From Proteobacteria bacterium bin106 (GTDB lineage Bacteria; Bdellovibrionota_B; Oligoflexia; Oligoflexales; Bin106), in contig MPNI01000005.1 in the NCBI GenBank assembly GCA_002238945.1, positions 38,568 through 102,567 of the forward strand: a stretch of DNA of 64,000 nucleotides, given 5' to 3'. Below are positions 57,191 to 64,000 of this stretch, in pieces; position 1 is the stretch's first letter, and every line of letters begins with the position of its first letter. The notes beneath the pieces were generated by a model, which saw nothing but the letters and a program-made list of their open reading frames with translations, ran no database searches and was not told the origin of the DNA. Position numbers and translations under genes: made by a program.

Positions 57191-57906
57191 CCATAGGATG
57201 TCCTCGGTACGAAACCTCATATATTTTACCTCATGTGTATACTGTAAAGTCTTATCTCTCTTTGAGCACTCCTGATCATATCATCACTTACAACTCTTTC
57301 AACGGTAACTCTTATAATGTCTCAAGGGTTCAGTCTATGCTTTATTTCCACAGTATAGCTTTTTATGAGAGAAGTTTTGCAAAAACTGATCTTTCAAACA
57401 ATCACACCTCAAATGTATAAGTCCCTTGCTACATGATACTTGCTGCATAACACTTACTGCATAACACAAGCCAAACTTGTCGCTCTTGAAGCCTTCATTC
57501 TACTATCTACTCTACTATCTATATGATATTACCCACACATCGTTGCCAGTTCATTTTAGCTAAATTCTTCAAAAGTCTTAAAGGGTTTATACCTGATTAT
57601 GATTAGAAATTTTGCAAAATCTTTTGAATCTGCTCCACATTATTTATATTTTCTATACTTATGATCAGTGAATATCCCCGTGAGTTACGCTCGTGAGTTA
57701 CGCTCGTGAGTTACGTAAGTGAGCAGGCAAGCTAGCGAAAACGGTGGATGTATGGTACAATCATGCTTTTATCCTACTATCTACTATCTACTCTTATCTA
57801 CTATCTCTTTTTATCTCTTCTTTTTATCTGCATCTAATCTATACTTTTTTGCACACATCTGCGTTAGATCACCTTCATCACAATTTTCATTACATTCACC
57901 CTGATC
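57191..57906. other. Gene-free divergent spacer upstream of aroB
   Basis: About 715 bp with no supported gene. It is rich in CTACTATCTA-type short repeats (57500-57530 and 57775-57835) and contains the 13-bp triplet at 57679-57717. Confidence 0.55.
57679..57717. repeat. Tandem repeat, 13 bp x 3
   Basis: CGTGAGTTACGCT occurs twice exactly, and a third copy reads CGTGAGTTACGTA. Intergenic, about 190 bp before aroB. Confidence 0.92.
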
Positions 57907-59001
57907 ATGCAAACACCATCATTGATACACATCATTCGAACTGTAGATGAAGTGATCGAAATCATCGCTCATCTACCCACTGAACAATGCATTGTTATCT
58001 TAGATAAAACCATTGATTCACTCTACCCACAACTGTGCAAAAAAATTGAAGCATCAGATTACCCATACTCTCTACTGACCTTTTATCCCATCACAGTTGA
58101 TCAACACACCAAATCTTTAAAAACGTATGCAAGCCTTGTACAAAAAATCTTAAAAAATCCCATCCACAGAAATGCATACATTGTCTGTATTGGTGGGGGT
58201 ACTGTGATGGATTTTGGTGGATTTATCGCTGCTACATTACTCCGTGGAGTTTCTTGGATCACCATACCCACCACATTGCTTGCCATGATTGATGGTGCCA
58301 TAGGTGGAAAAGTCGGACTAGATACCACTTATGGCAAAAACTTGGTGGGATCTTTTCATCTCCCTGAAACCACCATTATCTGCCCTGAGTTCTTAAATTC
58401 CTTTACCACAAAAGATCTCACCTGTGATCACGGTGAGTTGATCAAGTATGGTTTATTAGATCAAAACATTGAAGATGCCATCATGGAACAAAAAGATCTC
58501 CATGAATTGATACTGCTATGTGCTCGCTATAAAGAAGCTATCGTGTTTAGAGATCCACAAGATATGTCTCATGACATGCGCGGACAACTCAATATCGGCC
58601 ATACCTTTGGTCATGCTCTAGAAAGTTACTACAAAATGCCACATCATCTGGCTGTCTATGCTGGTTTGATATTTGAAAGCATTTTCTTTATGTCTCTTTT
58701 TAAAAACGACCAAGCCGAAAAAACCCTCACACTCGCGCATAAACTCAGCCCTCATTCCAGTTTCCCCACGCCACAACTTTTATCAGAAACCTACAAAAAA
58801 CCATGGAACAGTCAAAAAATCATGGATTATTGTAGGCGAGATAAAAAAGTTGATTTCACCGAAGGTGTAAGGTGTATCCTGCGTCGCAAAGCTGGTGAAG
58901 TGAAAGCAACATCTTTGTTCTTAGTGCAATGCGAAAAGCTCTTTAAAAATTTTCCTGCTCAAATAGATGACTTTTATACAAAATACTCTCAAAACCTTTA
59001 A
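57907..59001 (+). CDS. aroB: 3-dehydroquinate synthase
   Basis: AroB converts DAHP to 3-dehydroquinate in the shikimate pathway using NAD and Zn. It has CIGGGTVMDFGGFIAATLLRG (NAD-binding), IPTTLLAMIDGAIGGKVGLD, KNLVGSFHLP, HGELIKYGL (metal-binding Glu and Lys), and NIGHTFGHALE (metal-binding His). CRRDKKVDFTEGVRCILRRKAGEV matches the C-terminal KxDKK motif. Length is 364, normal. The next gene starts 11 bp after the stop. No other aro genes are in the window. Confidence 0.96.
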   Translation: MQTPSLIHIIRTVDEVIEIIAHLPTEQCIVILDKTIDSLYPQLCKKIEASDYPYSLLTFYPITVDQHTKSLKTYASLVQKILKNPIHRNAYIVCIGGGTVMDFGGFIAATLLRGVSWITIPTTLLAMIDGAIGGKVGLDTTYGKNLVGSFHLPETTIICPEFLNSFTTKDLTCDHGELIKYGLLDQNIEDAIMEQKDLHELILLCARYKEAIVFRDPQDMSHDMRGQLNIGHTFGHALESYYKMPHHLAVYAGLIFESIFFMSLFKNDQAEKTLTLAHKLSPHSSFPTPQLLSETYKKPWNSQKIMDYCRRDKKVDFTEGVRCILRRKAGEVKATSLFLVQCEKLFKNFPAQIDDFYTKYSQNL

Positions 59002-59011
59002 TACCACCGCT

Positions 59012-59815
59012 ATGAACCTTATACCCCTCACTTCTCCTCTCAGACGCTCTCATCTCCTTGAACAGGTCCATGAGCATGTTCTAGGTTTAAAAAACCTAGA
59101 ACAACTCAACCTCCCTCACAGCAACACCCACAACCACTACAAAAAGAACATAAAAAACCACACTTCATCACCTTACAGACTCCATATCACCGTGCCTAAA
59201 GTGCGCTCTCTTTGCGGTAAGATATTTGCAGCCAATAACCCAGAGCTACATCTTCAAGCCTGGCATGATATCTATCACCACAGCCCTTACTTTGAAGTGA
59301 TGAGTTTGGCTATCTATCACTTCCAACATCGCAGCTTATCTGTAAAAGAAGGCCTGTGTTTGCTCACATGGATAGAAAGATGTTGTCTGTGGGAGCATAG
59401 TGATGATCTTTCAAAAATCTATGCTCAACTCATCGAAGATCACCCCAAACAGTTTTATCCTCACCTTAAAGCTTGGAACAAGGATCCATCTCTTTGGAAA
59501 AGACGTCAGTCTCTTGTAAGTCTCATTGAATACGCTAGAAAACGCAAACGCGTCCTGCCATTTCACAAGATGCGCATCATGATCGATGGTTGTTTAGATG
59601 ATAAAGAATACTACGTACAAAAAGGCCTCGGCTGGACTTTACGAGAAATGTATAATCTCTACAAACAAGAAACACTGGATTATATCCAAAAACACCTCCA
59701 CGTCATCTCTCCTATAGCTTACAGTGCAGCCACTGAAAAACTACCTGCAAAGCTCAGAGCCTCTTTTAGAGAACAAAGAAAACAGCATCGAAAAACCTCA
59801 AGTGCTACTTCATAA
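59012..59815 (+). CDS. AlkD-like DNA-alkylation repair HEAT-repeat protein
   Basis: The HEAT-like ALK repeat family excises or recognises alkylated bases. The sequence shows FEVMSLAIYHFQ, LLTWIERCCLWEHSDDLSK, LWKRRQSLVSLIEYAR and YYVQKGLGWTLREMY, closely matching the family's WxRR and VxKAxGWxLRE signatures. The Trp/Arg/Asp residues for lesion binding appear present in part (WKRR; W in GWTLRE). An N-terminal 60-residue basic stretch is extra. ATG 59012 lies 11 bp after aroB; an upstream ATG (58967) would overlap aroB by 35 bp. Its 3' end overlaps the convergent lipoprotein gene by 11 bp. Confidence 0.75.
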   Translation: MNLIPLTSPLRRSHLLEQVHEHVLGLKNLEQLNLPHSNTHNHYKKNIKNHTSSPYRLHITVPKVRSLCGKIFAANNPELHLQAWHDIYHHSPYFEVMSLAIYHFQHRSLSVKEGLCLLTWIERCCLWEHSDDLSKIYAQLIEDHPKQFYPHLKAWNKDPSLWKRRQSLVSLIEYARKRKRVLPFHKMRIMIDGCLDDKEYYVQKGLGWTLREMYNLYKQETLDYIQKHLHVISPIAYSAATEKLPAKLRASFREQRKQHRKTSSATS

Positions 59816-60680
59816 CACTTTTACAATCCTGTGAGTCACCCACTAAGGGAAGACAGATATACATCACATCTTGTCCTGATTCTCTAAGAGCTGCTAAAAG
59901 ATCACCAGCAAGCAATTGAGACGATGAGGCTTGTCTTATTTGTAAGGTTTTAAGATTGACAATATCTATATTGATCATATCCGATAGACGTTTATATCCC
60001 CTATCAGGATCGTTCATATGCATCTCAGTCCTTTTTTGATAAATCGTTTCAGCACGCTCAAGTCTATTGCGTAACCATATTCCCTTAAGCCTGGTTGCAG
60101 CATGACCTTCATAGTTAAGCGTTTCGAGCTTTAAACGGATACGTTGAATCTCTTCAGAAAAAGCATCAGCTAATGCCTTATTTTCAACAAAAGAATCCTT
60201 TTGCAACTGAGCCAAATAAGCACGATAGTGATCCAGAGCATCTTCTACCAGCTGGACGATCTCTAACGCATGAATCACCTGATGACGTACCACAAGAAAA
60301 TTGCCAGGATCTGTCATAACAGATCCTATATTCAAAAAAGACTCTTCTTGCTGTATCTTTTTTATAAGATCACTATCACCAGAAAGAAACACCTCTGCAT
60401 TCCATGAATTTCGGTAAACATTGTTACACCCCTGCTTGATCATCTCAACAGGACGACTCGACGAAGCATCATAACTACACATCTCAAAAAACCACTTACC
60501 TGGACTTTTTTCTTTTAAAATAATAGTGTAAGCACTAAAAAACTTACTTGAACTTGAAACATCATAGACTGATGAATCTGTTGTTCTTTGAGAACTTTTA
60601 CAGCTCCATAAAACAGCCACAAACACACTTACTACACTTACTACACTTACTACAAAAGCTTGGCTATAACGTAACTTCAT
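59805..60680 (-). CDS. Helical lipoprotein with repeat-built signal peptide
   Basis: ATG 60680 follows AGGTGA by five bases. The signal peptide core VVSVVSVVSVFVAVLWSC comes from a 9-bp tandem repeat and ends at a lipobox Cys. The mature part has YTIILKE...FFEMCSYDAS...QGCNNVY, a Cys-x(n)-Cys-x-N block like that of the 56228-57190 lipoprotein. A long helical middle and a C-terminal Cys pair (YICLPL; SQDCKSV) follow. The two lipoproteins may be distant paralogues. Function unknown. Confidence 0.65.
   Translation of the reverse strand: MKLRYSQAFVVSVVSVVSVFVAVLWSCKSSQRTTDSSVYDVSSSSKFFSAYTIILKEKSPGKWFFEMCSYDASSSRPVEMIKQGCNNVYRNSWNAEVFLSGDSDLIKKIQQEESFLNIGSVMTDPGNFLVVRHQVIHALEIVQLVEDALDHYRAYLAQLQKDSFVENKALADAFSEEIQRIRLKLETLNYEGHAATRLKGIWLRNRLERAETIYQKRTEMHMNDPDRGYKRLSDMINIDIVNLKTLQIRQASSSQLLAGDLLAALRESGQDVMYICLPLVGDSQDCKSVMK
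60627..60653. repeat. Tandem repeat, 9 bp x 3, in a signal peptide
   Basis: Three exact ACTTACTAC units (minus strand GTAGTAAGT) encode VVS x 3 in the hydrophobic core of the lipoprotein signal peptide. Confidence 0.93.
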
Positions 60681-61091
60681 TAAAATCACCTGGTTTTTTA
60701 ACTCTCAAAACATGATCTCATCATCAGCTATTTCATAGCTGATTTCAACCTCAGAGTCTGCTCTAAAATCATGACAATGAAGTTCCGTTCTGTTTGAAAG
60801 CAAGATATTGATCTTTCTTGCTAACTTTCCTGCTAATCCCATAACCGGCGGTGGCGGCGGGCGGCCAGTGGTTGTTTAAGATGTTTAAGATATGTGAGTT
60901 GATCTAACACAGCCAAAATCATACGAGCTCAAACCATACATATAGAAAATACACATAGAAAAAAGGTTATCGTTTAACACAGCCAAAACCTTACGGCACA
61001 CTCATACAGATCATCATTGCATTTATGGATGGCATAAGACAAAATCACTGTGCTAACCATCATCAAAAGCCACTTGAAAACAGATATAGAC
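60681..61091. other. Intergenic region with a GC-rich patch
   Basis: No gene. It holds a 24-bp GC-rich block (60845-60868, CCGGCGGTGGCGG and on) in otherwise AT-rich DNA, and two near copies of AACACAGCCAAAA (near 60907 and 60977), about 70 bp apart. Confidence 0.5.
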
Positions 61092-61628
61092 ATGAAATAC
61101 ACCAACACATCACATAACCATCACCGTATCACCCAGATACTGCAGATACTGATAAGTGCCTTGCTTCTTACTAGCTTAACAGGATGTGACATCTCTTTAC
61201 CGTCTTGGATTCCAGCTTTCAGTCATGATAAAACCAGCGATCATGTGGCAGATCAAAAAACGACTCAAGATGATTCTAAGAATCAGCAAAGTTTTAATGA
61301 GATACTTACAGGCAAACAACAAACCTTTCTTGATCTCCAAACCACCTGTAATCTTCCATCTCCATCAGCAAAAATCCACCTTAAAGCTACCACAAACTAC
61401 ACCATTGCTCACACAGCACCTTGGAAAATGATAGTCCTATCCGCTGAGACAACTGATGAAAAACATTACACCCCAAGCCGTATTAATGCCCAGCAAGCAG
61501 AATTTGTCTTAGATCATTTTGCAAGTATCAACACCATGATCGTGCAAGCTTATTTATGTGAAAAAACAGCTTCTCATCTCTGTTTTTTAAAAACCATCAC
61601 TTGGGATAACACCACAAGTTGTAGCTAA
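61092..61628 (+). CDS. Small lipoprotein, beta-rich
   Basis: ATG 61092 gives a signal peptide (ILQILISALLLTSLTGC) with a good lipobox. A polar linker (DHVADQKTTQDDSKNQ) follows, then a beta-rich domain of about 100 residues with AKIHLKATTNYTIAHTAPWKMIVL and four Cys (TTCNLP, AYLCEK, HLCFLK, TSCS). The N-xAPW segment recalls C-terminal domains of some NHL-repeat or thioredoxin-linked proteins, but I cannot assign it. A GTG at 61050 is in frame but would put 14 residues before the natural signal peptide. Confidence 0.65.
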   Translation: MKYTNTSHNHHRITQILQILISALLLTSLTGCDISLPSWIPAFSHDKTSDHVADQKTTQDDSKNQQSFNEILTGKQQTFLDLQTTCNLPSPSAKIHLKATTNYTIAHTAPWKMIVLSAETTDEKHYTPSRINAQQAEFVLDHFASINTMIVQAYLCEKTASHLCFLKTITWDNTTSCS

Positions 61629-61711
61629 GATAAAAACAAGATGTATGGTTATGGTAAGTAATCATTTTTTCCTTTGAAACACCACAACAATTCTATGACA
61701 CAGACTCACAG

Positions 61712-63484
61712 ATGGCACAAACTCACAGAGCTTTCTCTTTTGGCCTAGGAACATTGCTTTCTCGAGTCAGTGGACTTGCTAGAGAGATGATACTAGCGCG
61801 TTTCTTTGGAGCCAGTGTTTTATTGGATGCCTACTTTGTAGCCTACCGTATACCCAATCTCTTTCGAGATCTTCTCGCTGAAGGTGCATTGGGCTCAGCA
61901 TTCACTAAAAATTATGTTCAACTCAGAGACATTTCAAAGAATAAAGCTCTCGCATTACTCACCCATGTCCTCTGCTTTGCCTTCCTTATTACCTCATTGC
62001 TCTGCTCGCTAGGAATTATCTACCGAAAATCCATCGTTTATCTTCTCACCACACTCTCCACAGCTGACAGCCTTCCTCTTATCCAAACCACCGAAACTGT
62101 TGCAGCTATTCTTTTTCCTCTGATGATTCTCAGCTCTTTATCTGCTGTGATGAGTGGTGTTTTGTATCAAGAAAAAAAATTTTTCATAAGTTCACTTTCC
62201 CCTGTACTGCTCAATGGCAGTATCATCATAACCGTATTGTTTCTCTCTTCTTATATCCACGAGATCTTTTCTTTTCTACCTCTTATCAACTCCCTAGATC
62301 CTAAACTTGCTGCCTTAAGTGTTGCCACTTTGCTAGGAGGTCTTGGACAACTGTTATGGCTCACTGCTCCTTTATGCAAAAGACTTTTGGGTTACTTTTT
62401 TTGCAAACATTTTCTTAAGTCACTTTTAAAGCCACTCAACCACCACCAAGCACTGATGGCAACCATCAAAGAAAGCCTACCCATGATGGCAGCTGCAAGT
62501 GTGGCTCAGCTTTCTTTGATCATCAACACCAACTTTGCCACAAGCCTTGAGATAGGATCAGTGAGTTGGTTAAGTTTTGCTTTTCGATTGATCCAGCTCC
62601 CTGTGGGACTCTTTGCTGTAGCCATTGCCACTGTTATTTTACCTGCACTGGCTCGCGAGCTTCACTCCCAGAAAGCATCTCACAGCAACACCCATAACTC
62701 ATCACAGGCCATAGAAGAAATGCAACAAGGCCTCAAATGGACCTTCTTTTTGATGCTTGCCTGTAGTGTTGTGATTTTATTAGAAGGAAGAAGTATTATC
62801 ACTTTGCTTTTTTATGGAGGAGCTTTTGATAACACAGACCTCCTTATGACTGAAAAAGCCCTTACAGCCTACAGCTTTGGCATCATCGGCTATGGGATCT
62901 CAAAAGTCCTTCTTAGCTACATTTATGCTGCATCCCTTACTAACTACGCTCTTAAAGTAGCTGTTTTATGTCTGATTATCTCTGTCACACTTAACGCTCT
63001 ATGGATTGATAAGTGGGGCATCATCACTCTAGCTGGAGTATCTGCAGCTGTATTTTCTCTACAAGCACTCCTGCTTGGCTACAAATGCTACAGCTCTTTA
63101 GCAAGCACTGCTACAAAATTAACCCCTATTTTTGCACTCACAAAAAGCATTGCCATCTATCTATCAGCTGCCAGTCTGTGTGCTCTTATGTATGTTTTTT
63201 TAAAAACATTCTCTTCTCTCCTCCATCCTCTCAAAGAAGAAAACTTTCCAAACAACGCCACAGCTATGGAATGGAAATGGGCCGCTTTCTACAACCTCTC
63301 CATCTTAGGTTGCATTGTCTTTGTCGTATTTTTTCTGGGACTCTGCATAGAATATAAATCCACACCAAAGACCATACTCTCCAAGCTGAGGCTCTCTGGG
63401 CTGAAGCTCTCCAAACACAATCAAGGCTCAGTCGTACAAAAAAGAGTGACACATCACACCAAGAAAAACAAAGATAAACAATAA
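61712..63484 (+). CDS. murJ: Lipid II flippase MurJ
   Basis: MurJ moves lipid II across the inner membrane for peptidoglycan synthesis. The N-terminus has FGLGTLLSRVSGLAREMILARFFG and DAYFVAYRIPNLFRDLLAEGALGSAFTKNY, the most conserved MurJ block. A long series of hydrophobic helices (about 14) follows, with MAAASVAQLSLIINTNFAT and WLSFAFRLIQLPVGLFAVAIATVILPALA. The acidic EGA motif and the central Arg residues of the cavity are kept. Length is 590 (family 500-540), with a basic C-terminal tail ending KKNKDKQ. Its ATG lies 83 bp after the lipoprotein stop. Confidence 0.95.
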   Translation: MAQTHRAFSFGLGTLLSRVSGLAREMILARFFGASVLLDAYFVAYRIPNLFRDLLAEGALGSAFTKNYVQLRDISKNKALALLTHVLCFAFLITSLLCSLGIIYRKSIVYLLTTLSTADSLPLIQTTETVAAILFPLMILSSLSAVMSGVLYQEKKFFISSLSPVLLNGSIIITVLFLSSYIHEIFSFLPLINSLDPKLAALSVATLLGGLGQLLWLTAPLCKRLLGYFFCKHFLKSLLKPLNHHQALMATIKESLPMMAAASVAQLSLIINTNFATSLEIGSVSWLSFAFRLIQLPVGLFAVAIATVILPALARELHSQKASHSNTHNSSQAIEEMQQGLKWTFFLMLACSVVILLEGRSIITLLFYGGAFDNTDLLMTEKALTAYSFGIIGYGISKVLLSYIYAASLTNYALKVAVLCLIISVTLNALWIDKWGIITLAGVSAAVFSLQALLLGYKCYSSLASTATKLTPIFALTKSIAIYLSAASLCALMYVFLKTFSSLLHPLKEENFPNNATAMEWKWAAFYNLSILGCIVFVVFFLGLCIEYKSTPKTILSKLRLSGLKLSKHNQGSVVQKRVTHHTKKNKDKQ

Positions 63485-63927
63485 CACACCTAAAAAAAGC
63501 CCCATTTTTAAACAGTGCGTGTAAAAAGATGCTTGAGCATATAGCTTGAAATTCTTAATATTTTGCCCTGATTTTGACATTTCAAACTCAGAACAAAACG
63601 TAACATATTAAAATAACAGACTTTTCTTTGCGAACTATTCTTAAAAGCACACACTACAAGTTGACTATTTTTTTGAGTAAAAATAGTTATGTTTTGTAAG
63701 GTCTCTTTGAGTATTTTGTGCCCAAAATTTCGTCAATTGACCACTGGATCTAGTTAAGAAAAAACATGCCGTGCATGACTCTCATCACTGACGATAAAAA
63801 CTTTCATACCCATATTTCCATCAACAGCCTAAAAACATCAGAATACACAAAACCCTAACATCAATACCTCTTACTAGAGAATTGATGGAAGAGTGTGTCC
63901 TTAAAGTCACAAAGACTTTCGCTCATG
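63485..63927. other. Intergenic region after murJ
   Basis: No gene. A 9-bp AT-only-plus-one-pair stem (ACTATTTTT/AAAAATAGT, 63664-63687) and a 6-bp stem (AAAGTC/GACTTT near 63904-63920) are present. Either could be a weak terminator for murJ or for the minus-strand gene at the edge. Confidence 0.4.
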
Positions 63928-64000
63928 TCACTGAGTGGCGCTATCAGCAAGCTTCGTAATTTCTTCTGGTGTGAGGCCTGTCGCAATCGAAATGGCTTCT
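63928..64000 (-). CDS. C-terminal end of an Rpn/PD-(D/E)XK transposase-like protein (partial)
   Basis: The minus-strand frame enters from the right edge and ends EAISIATGLTPEEITKLADS, then ATQ and TGA (63928-63930). The pattern xxI(S/A)xxTGLTxEEIxKL is the usual C-terminus of Rpn-family recombination-promoting nucleases and related DUF transposases. Only 24 codons are visible, so the rest of the gene and its integrity are unknown. Confidence 0.5.
   Translation of the reverse strand, partial: EAISIATGLTPEEITKLADSATQ

Overview
The window is low-GC bacterial chromosome with dense, mostly single-copy housekeeping genes: ychF, dnaG, rpoD, a CAU-anticodon tRNA, rpsR, rpmB, rpsT, priA, rpmG, hisC, spoT/relA, gmk, recD2, yciO/sua5, lipB, aroB, an alkD-like gene and murJ. 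These alternate with many secreted or lipoprotein genes that I cannot place in a known family. Lipobox signal peptides, type IV prepilin leaders, LipB and MurJ indicate a Gram-negative diderm. The rpoD/dnaG/spoT sequences and the lipoprotein-rich, pilin-rich content suggest a deltaproteobacterial-grade lineage (Bdellovibrionota- or Myxococcota-like). This is an inference; no marker here fixes the phylum.

Layout. 0-7 kb: end of an unknown gene, then four tandem minus-strand paralogues of an S1 (trypsin-fold) protease-like lipoprotein and an unknown membrane protein. 7-9.5 kb: ychF, then a gene-poor stretch with an orphan + strand terminator and a decayed IS1595-like transposase. 9.5-16 kb: a lipoprotein with a repeat-built signal peptide, dnaG, an rpoD with a very long low-complexity N-terminus, and the tRNA. 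16-19 kb (minus): an M16-like protein without the zinc motif, rpsT, a 55-residue basic protein, rpmB, and rpsR with an acidic tail. 19.6-22 kb: priA lacking one of its two zinc sites. 22-27 kb: two large paralogues with a degenerate vWA-like segment, the second cut by one in-frame TAA. 27.5-31.5 kb: a large membrane/coiled-coil protein and an alpha/beta-hydrolase-like protein without its nucleophile. 32-37.4 kb: rpmG, hisC, a Sco/thioredoxin-like protein, spoT and gmk. 37.9-42.8 kb: two tandem Cys-containing lipoprotein paralogues. 43-47 kb: small membrane and lipoproteins, an alpha/beta hydrolase and a Hanks-type kinase. 47.3-51.8 kb: three type IV pilin-like proteins, two with very large passengers. 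51.9-63.5 kb: recD2, yciO/sua5, lipB, aroB, alkD-like, murJ and several lipoproteins. The right edge holds the C-terminus of an Rpn/PD-(D/E)XK-type protein.

How the genes fit together. dnaG-rpoD is a partial macromolecular-synthesis cluster. rpsR-rpmB-basic protein-rpsT looks like one ribosomal transcript, and gmk-spoT is a nucleotide/stringent-response pair. The three pilin-like genes could form a minor-pilin tip complex with unusual surface domains. The strongest genome-scale oddity is the number of perfect short tandem repeats, most often 12 bp. They occur in coding sequence (in frame) and between genes, and they include the hydrophobic cores of two lipoprotein signal peptides. Tandem duplication at gene scale (four proteases, two lipoprotein pairs) follows the same theme.
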